Below are positions 8,771 through 16,243 of a DNA stretch of 64,000 bases, piece by piece. A program made the position numbers and the translations under genes. Where the stretch lies: NCBI RefSeq assembly GCF_014805825.1, contig NZ_CP061942.1, positions 85,272 through 149,271 on the forward strand, written 5' to 3'. Every line of letters starts with the position of its first letter. The first letter of the stretch is position 1. Under the pieces are notes generated by a model. It was not told the origin of the DNA and made no database searches. It worked only from the letters and a program-made list of their open reading frames with translations. The DNA comes from Marinomonas algicola (GTDB lineage Bacteria > Pseudomonadota > Gammaproteobacteria > Pseudomonadales > Marinomonadaceae).

Positions 8771-8823
8771 GCTCGAAGGTTAAAAATGAATTGTCTCATG
8801 AGAAGGACTTATTCGCATCTTCC
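7790..8823 (-). mobile_element. IS5-family insertion sequence (one end recognised)
   Basis: Contains one complete transposase (7790-8770). The end upstream of the transposase is an IS5-type terminal repeat, GGAAGATGCGAATAAGTCC, read on the minus strand from 8823. I could not find the matching repeat beyond 7790, so the downstream end may be degenerate or lost. The element abuts a DUF4391 gene fragment that starts at 8821. Confidence 0.75.
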
Positions 8824-9180
8824 TTGGCTAGCTGAAGATAATACCGCTGTTTTACCATTACCAGCAGCTACCACCTTACAAGGCTTATATCAGTTATTAT
8901 TAGAAGCATTACTACCGCAGCTGCCTTCATACCAAGTGCCAACAAAAACCGCTACAAGAACAGAAGCACCTGGCATAAATGAAACACTAACGAGCAAAGC
9001 GATAGAAGAATCTGGCTCAATTTCAAAATCACCAACTATTGTGAAAACAGTACAGCCGCCAAGCTTACAAGAAAAGCTGGCAGCCCTTGCTGAAATAGAA
9101 ATCCTCAATAAACAACTAGCTCAAGTGAAAAGTAAGCGTGACAAAGAAAAACAATTTAATCGCCGGCAAGCACTGAACGA
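8821..9180 (+). pseudogene. DUF4391-type protein, C-terminal fragment
   Basis: Part of an open frame that runs 8786-9283 and is a chimera. This portion (HLPWLAEDNTAVLPLPAATT, LQGLYQLLLEALLP, then the helix EILNKQLAQVKSKRDKEKQF) resembles the C-terminal half of DUF4391 proteins, which often sit beside helicase-nuclease restriction genes. The N-terminal half is missing, cut off at the IS5 end; the C-terminus joins an IS3 fragment. It is probably a remnant of a lost defence locus. Family assignment is from memory of the tail motif, so moderate confidence. Confidence 0.55.
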
Positions 9181-9278
9181 CCAATGGGTGAGTAAACACC
9201 TTTTTGAAACATTAAATGAAGTAGAATGCTATGCAACTAAGTGGTTATGGTTTTACAATAACGAACGACCACATAAGG
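9181..9278 (+). pseudogene. IS3-family OrfB C-terminal fragment
   Basis: Residues VSKHLFETLNEVECYATKWL and WFYNNERPHK are the standard end of IS3-family (IS407-like) OrfB transposases, including the region around the last catalytic helix. The frame is broken after ERPHK by the palindromic element starting at 9279. Only about 30 codons remain. Confidence 0.75.
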
Positions 9279-9352
9279 TGTAGTAGCTCAGACCCGATCT
9301 GACAGTTACCCGTTTTGAACGGTATCTGTTAGTTTAGATTTGAGCTACTACA
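9279..9352. repeat. 74-bp palindromic MITE-like element
   Basis: Perfect 12-bp terminal inverted repeats TGTAGTAGCTCA and TGAGCTACTACA enclose a further imperfect palindrome (CTGACAG..ACCCGTT and AACGGT..CTGTTAG), so nearly all 74 bases can fold into a single hairpin. It interrupts the IS3 fragment. It has no coding capacity. Could be a miniature transposable element or two IS ends left back to back. Confidence 0.65.
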
Positions 9353-9473
9353 GTTTAGATAGTGTGCTCGATATTTAAATTTTTAAGCTGACACAGAATT
9401 TTGAACGGCCCCTTTTTTACCACAAACCTAAGATTGGATCTTAGACACTTCATTGAGGTACTACTTTAAACCC

Positions 9474-9659
9474 CTAAAGACTTAATAACTTATTCTTTGT
9501 TTTCGCTGCCCATGCCTCACATGCTTCTTTCTCTGTCAAATTCTTTGAATCTGGATGTCCTAAAAAATAAGTTGCTGTAGTAAGATCACTTATCCTAAGT
9601 CTATCCCATTGCAATGCTTGTTGATTTCTATCCGTATCACTACGCACATAGTGAAAAAG
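9474..9659 (-). pseudogene. Unidentified gene remnant
   Basis: An open frame of 61 codons without a good start, ending at a TAG at 9474-9476. It reads LQWDRLRISDLTTATYFLGH and PDSKNLTEKEACEAWAAKTK, which looks like genuine protein sequence. It overlaps the start of the gene at 9614 on the other strand. I do not recognise the family. Treat as a possible C-terminal remnant. Confidence 0.3.
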
Positions 9660-9886
9660 CTATCTTTTCTGCTAAAGGCTTGCTTGAAGGGTATATGAAT
9701 TTTAACAAAAACAAGCCATTCTCAATAAAAACAATTGATAAACAGGCAGATGAATTACATAAAGTTGGTATTATCGTTGGCGCATCTATCGCTCAAGAAG
9801 AGATTGCTAAGCACTGCAAGCAAAGTGCGGTTGAAATATCCGACATTACCTTAGCACCGATCGGCTTTGATGGGTTTGGGGAATAA
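9614..9886 (+). CDS. Hypothetical protein (90 residues)
   Basis: A 90-residue frame starting MLVDFYPYHYAHSEKAIF with a central KTIDKQADELHKVGIIVGAS and ending PIGFDGFGE. The mixture of aromatic and charged residues looks coding. There is no clear ribosome site, and the region to its left is full of remnants, so it may be the tail of a longer lost gene. No family recognised. Confidence 0.4.
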   Translation: MLVDFYPYHYAHSEKAIFSAKGLLEGYMNFNKNKPFSIKTIDKQADELHKVGIIVGASIAQEEIAKHCKQSAVEISDITLAPIGFDGFGE

Positions 9887-10026
9887 TATGAAAACGTAAC
9901 CATCTATAATTTGGTAAGACAGTGTTGGTGTTCTCCCCATCTCTAGAAACACAATGAGATGTGCTTAATATGTGTGGATTCAGCCCGACAGAGAAAGAAA
10001 AACCACCAGCATTTAACCTGATTTGA

Positions 10027-10491
10027 TTAAACCCCTTTGACAAGCCGAGAATCAATACCGAAGGCCATTCTCTGAGCCTGGCTTACGAACTCATTGCTTT
10101 TTGGGTGCGCTGGATTAAGCAGTGCACACCAGTCGCCAGAAATAGCGCTGGGCACTAACAAAACGAGACTTTGCTGGCTCTCAATCCAATCGCTCCCCAA
10201 ATCAGCCAATTCTTTTGGCGCTGGATACGATCGCCAGTTATTAGGTAAATCGCTACTCGCTAGCCTCATAATTTCGTCATCTGGCACCTCAATGCTAAGC
10301 ATAGCATAGTCACTCAAAACAGTTTGGGTGTCTAAGTGAACAACTGTCTCAAGTATGCACAACGACTTAGACTCACTTAAATAAACACATTTTAAACCTT
10401 TGTTGTTCCAACGCCCACCATACTGTTCTGCGCCAAAACCACTGAATGCAGAATCAGCAAACTTCATTTCGCACAATCGGTAAAAAATCAT
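10027..10491 (-). CDS. RES-domain toxin (NAD+ phosphorylase type)
   Basis: A 154-residue RES-family protein: starts MIFYRLCEMKFADSAFSGFG, has GGRWNNKGLKCVYLSES (the RES-domain core with conserved Arg, Tyr and Ser) and ends with the typical NPAHPKSNEF region. RES toxins of characterised systems deplete NAD+. The gene starts at the stop codon of the Xre antitoxin gene (TAATG overlap), the usual antitoxin-first order. A family-typical length and intact core suggest a working toxin. Likely a plasmid or island stabilisation module. Confidence 0.88.
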   Translation of the reverse strand: MIFYRLCEMKFADSAFSGFGAEQYGGRWNNKGLKCVYLSESKSLCILETVVHLDTQTVLSDYAMLSIEVPDDEIMRLASSDLPNNWRSYPAPKELADLGSDWIESQQSLVLLVPSAISGDWCALLNPAHPKSNEFVSQAQRMAFGIDSRLVKGV

Positions 10492-10937
10492 TACACGATC
10501 ACGCCATTTTTTATTTTACCAATCAAGTCAATTACGGCCTCTTGGCCAAGTGGTTTTTTAGCGTAATTCGCTGGGCTAATACCTCCAAGCGCCATCGCTG
10601 GTTTTTCCAGCCAAGCCTCTGCTTTATCCTTATCGTTGTCGAAAAGTGAAAGTACTGAATCAAGCAAACGCGCTCCCATGTAGGCTCTGACAGCGGCTTT
10701 ACCCTCCCATCGTCGGCCTTTTGCATGCCTGGTGATTGTAGCTCTATCAACCCCAATCGCTTTTCCAACTATTCGAGACGCAATTTTAGATTTCGTTACG
10801 ACGACACTAACAAAGTCTGGATCAAACCCCGACTCGATTTGCGTAGACGCGCTAACCGGATCAGCCGAAAGAGCCAGTTCAGACAGAAGGCCGCGATTAT
10901 GTTTTGCTTTTGATGGTTTAAATGAACGGATGGTCAT
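10491..10937 (-). CDS. Xre/MbcA/ParS-type antitoxin of RES-Xre pair
   Basis: A 148-residue antitoxin. The N-terminal half has a helix-turn-helix (KSKIASRIVGKAIGVDRATI, TRHAKGRRW); the C-terminal half is the DUF2384 toxin-binding domain, with SLFDNDKDKAEAWLEKPAMA then LGGISPANYAKKPLGQEAVI, a conserved string in this family. It precedes and overlaps the RES toxin gene. Such antitoxins neutralise the toxin by direct binding and repress their own promoter; the promoter-like element at 10973-11000 would be the target. Confidence 0.88.
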   Translation of the reverse strand: MTIRSFKPSKAKHNRGLLSELALSADPVSASTQIESGFDPDFVSVVVTKSKIASRIVGKAIGVDRATITRHAKGRRWEGKAAVRAYMGARLLDSVLSLFDNDKDKAEAWLEKPAMALGGISPANYAKKPLGQEAVIDLIGKIKNGVIV

Positions 10938-10972
10938 GACTACACCTCATACTGTGTCCAATGCATCATTTA

Positions 10973-11000
10973 ATTGTAGCACACGCAACAAGTGTTACAA
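10973..11000 (-). promoter_or_regulatory. Putative promoter of the RES-Xre operon
   Basis: On the minus strand TTGTAA (11000-10995) and TACAAT (10978-10973) are separated by 16 bases, about 35 bases before the antitoxin ATG. The spacer contains ACACTTGTTGCGTGT, a short inverted repeat that could be the antitoxin operator. Assigned by eye. Confidence 0.45.
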
Positions 11001-11105
11001 GCAAAACTCAAGTACTGAATACCTGGTGCACGACGATATTAAAGTTTGATATTTTCAAGCTTCACATGGCTAGTGATCACTCTTTGAAATCATCAAACAT
11101 TAATA

Positions 11106-11285
11106 TTAAATAGCAGACATGGTCGCACAACGATAAATTGTTCTTTCTTTTTGAATTTGACGCAACTGTTCTTGTAGTTTTTCAACCTGAATGGCTACTT
11201 CATGCTGCTTGTCATGGGGGATTTCTGAAATGTCTTGAAGTGTAATTTGTTCTAAGCTAATTAATAGCATTTGTAAATTTTTCAT
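11106..11285 (-). CDS. Small coiled-coil protein (59 residues)
   Basis: Too short to stand out in a frame search but well supported: a strong ribosome site (AAGGAGTG) lies 7 bases before the ATG at 11285. The product starts MKNLQMLLISLEQITLQDIS and has a charged helix VEKLQEQLRQIQKERTIYR, ending CATMSAI. It looks like a small helical, possibly dimeric protein. No family recognised. It is separate from the RES-Xre operon and divergent from the Tus-like gene. Confidence 0.6.
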   Translation of the reverse strand: MKNLQMLLISLEQITLQDISEIPHDKQHEVAIQVEKLQEQLRQIQKERTIYRCATMSAI

Positions 11286-11434
11286 ATATTCACTCCTTGA
11301 ACGTTTGTATAATTAAGAATGGCCTTTCGTAATGAATTATTTTTTAACTCGGTCTTTAGAGCTGAACCATCTACCCACTTGTGATTTTGTTGTTTCACAT
11401 AATACCTCAGAAATACATCAAGTGCTGCAAGCAT

Positions 11435-11453
11435 TTTTTATACGGAACATATT
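11435..11453 (-). promoter_or_regulatory. Putative Ter-like site, distal copy
   Basis: Reverse complement reads AATATGTTCCGTATAAAAA, identical in all 19 bases to the copy at 11747-11765 but in the opposite orientation. The TATGTT start and A-rich end resemble the general form of Tus-binding Ter sites (TATGTTGTAACTAAA in E. coli), though the middle differs. Assigned because of its pairing with a Tus-like gene. Confidence 0.45.
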
Positions 11454-11746
11454 CCATTGCATTCATCTCATCAAAACACTCCTTTCTTCCTATTTCCCCT
11501 CCCATCTAACAACACACCCACTCACTCTACCTTAACCAAGGTCAAACCACCAAAGTAAATTGGCCTCAAAAATGCAATCCTTCCTATTAACGCTGTGGCC
11601 CTGTCTTCCGCCCTTCCCCGAAAAAAGAAAAAAAAGAAAAAGAGAAAAAGTGAAAAAAGCAAAAGCTCGCGTGTGGGCTTAGCAAGATTTCATGAGGTTA
11701 AGAGAAAGTGAATGGAAAGGGAAAGGAATGGTTAGATAGGTTGATC

Positions 11747-11765
11747 AATATGTTCCGTATAAAAA
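11747..11765 (+). promoter_or_regulatory. Putative Ter-like site/operator next to tus
   Basis: AATATGTTCCGTATAAAAA, ending 25 bases before the first possible start of the Tus-like gene and overlapping a TATAAA that could be a -10 box. In E. coli, TerB sits in the tus promoter and mediates autorepression, so the position fits. An exact inverted copy lies 293 bases upstream. Confidence 0.5.
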
Positions 11766-11790
11766 TAGTAATGCTCCTCGCCAATGTGAT

Positions 11791-12852
11791 ATGATAACTA
11801 CCTCTTTAATCGCAATGGTTCTCTTCATGTCCGACCCTATCGATAACCAACTACTTTCTCTATTCTCCGAAATCAAACGTCTTAGTCACGAAATAAAGTC
11901 CTCTCTAATTAATCAACCTCCCTTCTTCCAAAAAGCCGCCATTCAACCCCATCGATCTGGCTATAACAAAGTTAAACCCCCTTTCGACCCCATTCATCAA
12001 CACCATATTTATTACATAAAACCCCTACAGGTTTCCGAAAGTGACGATGGCGAAGTCTCTATCGAATTGACCAATCTCGACTACAACCCTCAACCTAGAA
12101 ATCTTAGCGAATCCATACATGACATATATGGCTTTTCTTCTCTTCCTCACCGCGCCCTCAATGCTCACCACCGCTATGTGGGCTATATCATTTGCTCTGA
12201 GAACCAAACAAACACATTTAATAACGTCGTAGCATTAAATCTGCGTAAAGACGAGTTTAAAGCCCTGGCTTCCGAACAATTTAAAATCTATCGCTCCCAA
12301 TACGATTCCATTAACAACATGCTTATCTCAAGAAACATCATTCTCGAACAAGATAACTTTGAGATCATTACTCGACACGCACGACAAGCCGCTATCGACA
12401 AAACACTTGAACGTATGACACTCAGTTGGAAAACCTCAGGGGATACTCAAAAATCAAGGGGGAACTATCAAGAAGCACTAAAAAGATTTCCTGAAGAACA
12501 CTCACTACGCACTGAGAAGCAAATCAAGCTAATGAACGCCATCCATAAATATCCAGACGCTAAATTTGTCGTCCGATTTAAGCAACGTCCTGCTCCAGTA
12601 CTCTCTGTTAAATACGAAGAAGAAAAGTCATGGGAAAAATCCTTCCCCATCGTTTCCCCCCTGATTATTTACAAAATTGCAAGCGATTCCGAGTTCAGGG
12701 TGACCCTTCCGCGTCTCCAGGTGACGCTGGTGGCCGGTGAAATCGTCCCAAAACAAAAAACAACCAGTCGTAAAAAAATGAACGCAATCAGATTGGTTAA
12801 AGATCAAAACTGGTTTGCTCTATTTCCAGAAAAAAAGGATGATGGCAAATGA
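11791..12852 (+). CDS. tus: Tus-family DNA replication terminus site-binding protein
   Basis: A 353-residue protein resembling E. coli Tus (309 residues) along its length: N-terminal helix QLLSLFSEIKRLSHEIKSSL; middle VGYIICSENQTNTFNNVVAL; and the best match near residues 265-320, DAKFVVRFKQRPAPVLSVKY followed by VSPLIIYKI and FRVTLPRLQVTLV, corresponding to the Tus segments that end in PLIALI and LRLIIPRLHLYV. Tus binds Ter sites and blocks the replicative helicase from one side. The start is uncertain: ATGs at 11791, 11815 and 11827 share the frame and none has a good ribosome site; MSDPIDNQLL (11827) looks most natural. It is about 40 residues longer than E. coli Tus. Coupled by an ATGA overlap to the next gene. 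Confidence 0.75.
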   Translation: MITTSLIAMVLFMSDPIDNQLLSLFSEIKRLSHEIKSSLINQPPFFQKAAIQPHRSGYNKVKPPFDPIHQHHIYYIKPLQVSESDDGEVSIELTNLDYNPQPRNLSESIHDIYGFSSLPHRALNAHHRYVGYIICSENQTNTFNNVVALNLRKDEFKALASEQFKIYRSQYDSINNMLISRNIILEQDNFEIITRHARQAAIDKTLERMTLSWKTSGDTQKSRGNYQEALKRFPEEHSLRTEKQIKLMNAIHKYPDAKFVVRFKQRPAPVLSVKYEEEKSWEKSFPIVSPLIIYKIASDSEFRVTLPRLQVTLVAGEIVPKQKTTSRKKMNAIRLVKDQNWFALFPEKKDDGK

Positions 12853-13382
12853 AGCCAAAAAACGACTCCCCCTCTCAATACGAAACAGTAGACAGGTCAT
12901 CTGTTAGCATTAGCAACGCCAAAGGCACCGCCTCATTCACGATCACAAAAAAGAACAACATATATGAAAATGAGATAAAGTCCTTCGAATACATGTTGTC
13001 GTTAGTATCAAATGCCGCCGGTTTTTCACCTTTTTCAGTTCTGTTAGATGTTGAAGACATACTTAACCTTGCTTATAGCCTTAACCGGCTTCGAGTCCAT
13101 GCGTTTAAAAAAGTAACCAAATCCACAAACATCACAATCTGCTCTCGCGGTGGTCGTAACTTTACACTTCAGCTCAAAGACATGTCTCAACACAAGGCCA
13201 ACGACCCGATTTGTTTGGCCTATTTCAACTTTTCTAAAGAAGAAAAATATTTTCTCCCCCTCTCCTCGCTATCTGCGTCTAGCATCTATGCAAAATGCAT
13301 CGAGTTTCTTGCTGTAAACCATGGCTGCGTTCCAAGCGAACTGCCTATCTTCTATCCCTTTTTATTTAAAGCTGAACTTTAG
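12849..13382 (+). CDS. Hypothetical protein coupled to tus
   Basis: A 177-residue soluble protein, start overlapping the tus stop (ATGA). It has a beta-rich beginning (SSVSISNAKGTASFTITKKN), a helical middle (LLDVEDILNLAYSLNRLRVH) and a C-terminal helix (SIYAKCIEFLAVNHG). No signal peptide or known motif. The overlap means the two proteins are made together, so it may assist or regulate the terminator protein. I know of no such partner for E. coli Tus; function unknown. Confidence 0.6.
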   Translation: MKPKNDSPSQYETVDRSSVSISNAKGTASFTITKKNNIYENEIKSFEYMLSLVSNAAGFSPFSVLLDVEDILNLAYSLNRLRVHAFKKVTKSTNITICSRGGRNFTLQLKDMSQHKANDPICLAYFNFSKEEKYFLPLSSLSASSIYAKCIEFLAVNHGCVPSELPIFYPFLFKAEL

Positions 13383-13527
13383 TCATGCCATTAGAAATCA
13401 CATACTAAGGCTTCTCCTTTAACGCTTTGAGGGAGGCTAAATGCAAGGTGCGGTTTGATTCAGGAGCAACACTGTCTGCCTTAGAATATTCTCTACACCA
13501 TTAATACTTTAAAATAGGAAGAAAAAC

Positions 13528-13827
13528 ATGGAACTTTCGTCAAAACTAGAAGGCTACGCCATTATCGCCGCTTGCACAGCTTATGCAGTACATTCAACAG
13601 ATCCAGATATGGACGCCAACCACAATGTCGTTGGCAATTATGCGTATCAATTCATTGAATGCCAATTACAAACGGGAAACATAACCCCTATTAGCGGCAC
13701 TAAGGCTGACACGAAAACGAAAATACTTTCACTCTTTCGAAACATTGTTTCAGCCGCGGAGTCATTTTCAATTTACACTGATGAAGAAGAATTAATCAAA
13801 TCGGCCAAATCGTTAAGTGAAATGTAA
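13528..13827 (+). CDS. Hypothetical protein, C-terminus cut by IS66 end
   Basis: A 99-residue frame preceded by a good ribosome site (AGGAAG, 8 bases before the ATG). Begins MELSSKLEGYAIIAACTAYA and is helical, ending SAKSLSEM. Its stop codon TAA lies inside the IS66 terminal repeat (GTAAGCG at 13824-13830), so the original gene probably continued and was truncated by the insertion; the loss may be small. No family recognised. It follows the tus pair by 145 bases on the same strand. Confidence 0.5.
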   Translation: MELSSKLEGYAIIAACTAYAVHSTDPDMDANHNVVGNYAYQFIECQLQTGNITPISGTKADTKTKILSLFRNIVSAAESFSIYTDEEELIKSAKSLSEM

Positions 13828-14370
13828 GCGTCCGGCAAACCACACCTAGTAAAGTATCATTAATTAAATGAGCTCTTGTAATGGGTCGTTTAGTGTACTA
13901 TTTTTGGTTTCAGACAGAGGGCTAACGGATTGGTCTAAGCCTCCAGGATGGAGGCTCTGTCGCTTTCAGGATGATACTGTGCTGCAAGGAGGCAGCGGAA
14001 AATACTCTTTTCAGTTCTCTCTACTTGATATTCCACGGCAGTAACTTTTCTAACTCGTGTTCTTTATTCTCATCGTTTAATTTTGGTAATTCTTCAAACA
14101 GTGTCACCAGATAGTCGTATGGTATTAATCCATTCGCTTTCGCTGTTTCGATAATGCTGTAGAGCACCGCGCTACTTTTCGCGCCGTTACCTGTGTTTGA
14201 GAACAACCAGTTTTTACGTCCAATGACGAACGGCTTAATCGCCCTTTCCGCTCGATTGTTGTCCAGCTGAAGCTCAGGAGATGTAAGATATTGCATCAGC
14301 TTGCCCCACTGATTGAGACTGTACTGTACCGCTTTGGCAAGAGCACTACTCGGCGGGAGTTGTAGCGGCC
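13824..14370 (-). mobile_element. IS66-family fragment (right end plus tnpC tail)
   Basis: Starts with the IS66 terminal GTAAGCGTCC at 13824 and includes the last part of a tnpC gene on the minus strand, then ends abruptly at about 14370 where a TonB receptor gene fragment begins. The 190 bases between the terminal repeat and the tnpC stop hold no gene. Confidence 0.75.
14021..14370 (-). pseudogene. IS66 transposase TnpC, C-terminal fragment
   Basis: About 115 residues of TnpC: PPSSALAKAVQYSLNQWGKL, then LDNNRAERAIKPFVIGRKNW (with the last catalytic Glu, NNRAERAI), LFSNTGNGAKSSAVLYSIIE and ANGLIPYDYLVTLF. The normal protein is about 500 residues, so more than three quarters is lost. The frame's apparent start (MISPTWPL) belongs to foreign sequence at the junction. 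Confidence 0.85.
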
Positions 14371-15530
14371 ATGTTGGCGATATCAATCAGGTTTATTACT
14401 GGCAAGAAACAGGCAATAACACGCTAAGCAATAATGTCAGCTTACTGGGTGACTTTATGACCGGCACGTTACGTCACCGCATGGTCGTCGGACTCGACAT
14501 GTCTCTTGAAGAGCGTGAGCCCAAACTGGCAAATACGAATCAAGATGGCTCCAGCATTTATGGTTATGTTAACCCTCTAACAGGAGAGAAACAAAGCACT
14601 CGCGGTACTGGTGATCTACTGATCAATACCCACAATTACTATGATTCGGTCAACGTTGGTCTTTTTGCTCAAGACCTAATCAGCTTAACATCTAATCTCG
14701 ATGTCATGATCGGCGCGCGCTTTGACCGATATGAAAGTACGGCTCAGAATAAGTTGCTTAATGCCAGTGATGAAAACTTCGAACGCAGCGTTGATGATAC
14801 CACCTTCAGTCCAAACGTAGGCATTGTCTGGCGTCCCGCATCCGCGCACGCGGTCTATGCGTCATACAGTCGTAGCTTTGCGCCATTTGGCGGACGCGTC
14901 AGTGTAAACAGCGTCCGTTCGAGCCAAGACTTGGATCTTTTCAATGCCGAACCACAATACAACGACCAATATGAAGTGGGCGTTAAGAGTGATTGGTTAA
15001 ACCAACGATTAATGACACAGCTGTCAGTCTTCAACATTGAGAAAAGTAATATTCGTTACCGCCCTGACCCAGATAACGATCCTTACCACTGGGCGATTCA
15101 AGGCGAACAAGAATCACAAGGGGTTGAGCTGAGCTTTATCGGCCGCGTTACGGAGGACCTATATTTACGTGGTGGCTATGGTTACAACAAAGCAACCGTA
15201 AAAGAAGATAAAACAAGCCCTGAAAATGAAGGCAAAACGTTATCTGGCGTACCTCGTCATACAGGGAACCTGTTCTTAAGATACTTGCCAACTGAGAGCT
15301 CTTACACAGAGGTGGGTGTGACACACGTGGGCGATACATGGACCAATTCGGACAACACCAGCAAGCTAGAAGGCTTCAATCGTGTTGATGCAGCCGTTGG
15401 CTACAATATTGGGCCTTGGCGCACCTCGTTGGCCATCACCAACCTATTAGACAAAGAATACTGGCGTTCTAGCTCTATGCCAGGCACACCGCGTAGCGTT
15501 CTTGCTCGCGTCAGCTATAAGTTTAACTGA
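14371..15530 (+). pseudogene. TonB-dependent siderophore receptor, C-terminal half
   Basis: About 385 residues of an outer-membrane beta-barrel: VYYWQETGNN, HRMVVGLDMS, FAQDLISLTSNLDVMIGARF, DRYES, then NVGIVWRPASAHAVYASYSR and the classical end YWRSSSMPGTPRSVLARVSY-KF, finishing in Asn-Phe-type barrel C-terminus (KFN). The signal peptide, plug domain and first strands are missing because the IS66 fragment replaces them, so no working receptor can be made. FhuE/FpvA-like receptors import ferric siderophores. Together with the truncated MFS gene at 18270 this suggests a former siderophore transport locus. Confidence 0.8.
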
Positions 15531-15549
15531 TATAAAAATGTATGGTCCG

Positions 15550-15584
15550 CCTCGTTATTGCAAATGATATTTTCGATAACGAGG
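15550..15584 (+). terminator. Hairpin after the TonB receptor gene
   Basis: CCTCGTTAT and ATAACGAGG form a perfect 9-bp stem 20 bases after the receptor stop, followed by TTGGTTTG, a weak T-tract. Likely the original transcription terminator of the receptor gene. Confidence 0.5.
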
Positions 15585-15758
15585 TTGGTTTGCGCTAATG
15601 TATTCGGAGTCGTTATTAGGCTTCACCTCGCTCCACGATGAGATCCGCGCTAGATTGTCCTCAAAAAGCCCATAGCATTTTCTGCTGTTTTTTATGTCAG
15701 GTCTTCAATCTAGTGGTCTGACCGTTCTGTCATCTTCTTTATCATCTGCAAACTCGGG

Positions 15759-15851
15759 TTATACTCTGATTTCAAACGCTTGTTGTGTCTTTAATACTGA
15801 CCACGCTATCCGTGCTAACTTATTCGCCAATGCCACTACCGCAACATTAAA
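15759..15851 (-). pseudogene. IS110-family transposase, C-terminal fragment
   Basis: Minus-strand frame NVAVVALANKLARIAWSVLK followed by TQQAFEIRV and a stop, the usual end of IS110-family transposases. It is cut on its N-terminal side exactly at the left end of the IS66 element (15852), so IS66 inserted into an IS110 copy. Nothing else is recognisable between 15585 and 15758. Confidence 0.75.
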
Positions 15852-15937
15852 GTAAGCGTCACTAAATCAGCCTCTAGTTTTCGTGCTTAGTCCCTTCCAC
15901 ACTGTGCTTCGTCCCAATAATCGACGGAGTAATCAAC

Positions 15938-16243
15938 ATGAGCACAAACACTGTATTAAACCAAACTTGGGCTGCCCATATCGAAAAGTGGCGGTCATCT
16001 GGGCTATCCGCCAAAGCTTTTTGTGAGCAAGAAGGGTTGGTCTATCACCAGTTCGGCTATTGGCGGCAGAAGTTTTCATCTGCGGATGACTAGCCAAATG
16101 AATCAAAATTAGTGCCGGTAGCATTGGCAACGCCTTCTCAGCAGGCTCTCGATCTAGAAATGCTGCCCCCCAGTGGGGTGGTCATACGTGGCATTGATGC
16201 GGGTAATATTTCATTAGTGACTAGCTTGGTCACCGCTTTATGA
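15938..16243 (+). pseudogene. IS66 TnpA with in-frame amber codon
   Basis: TnpA-like frame starting MSTNTVLNQTWAAHIEKWRS with the family signature GLSAKAFCEQEGLVYHQFGY, W. A TAG at 16091-16093 (codon 52, after FSSADD) interrupts it; the same frame then continues PNESKLVPVALATPSQQ and VVIRGIDAGNISLVTSLV to a TGA that overlaps tnpB. The frame is otherwise intact, so this is a single nonsense mutation or a read-through site. Confidence 0.75.

Larger units (their letters stand above)
11286..11790. other. Low-complexity region with inverted 19-bp repeats upstream of tus
   Basis: No convincing gene. The plus strand is pyrimidine-rich at 11460-11530 and purine-rich at 11617-11730 (AAAAAAGAAAAAGAG tracts), an asymmetry that could form unusual DNA structure. 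Two inverted copies of a 19-bp word lie at 11435-11453 and 11747-11765 (annotated separately). Confidence 0.5.

Noticed and set aside
10446..10937. Plus-strand frames opposite the RES-Xre genes
   Set aside because: Shadow frames of the well-supported toxin and antitoxin genes on the other strand.
11332..11535. Plus-strand 67-codon frame
   Set aside because: Runs through one of the inverted Ter-like repeats and a pyrimidine-rich tract, which gives an odd Thr/Ser/Leu/Pro-rich product; no ribosome site.
14313..14370. Apparent start of the TonB receptor frame
   Set aside because: These codons are the opposite strand of the IS66 tnpC fragment; the receptor gene truly begins only after the junction.
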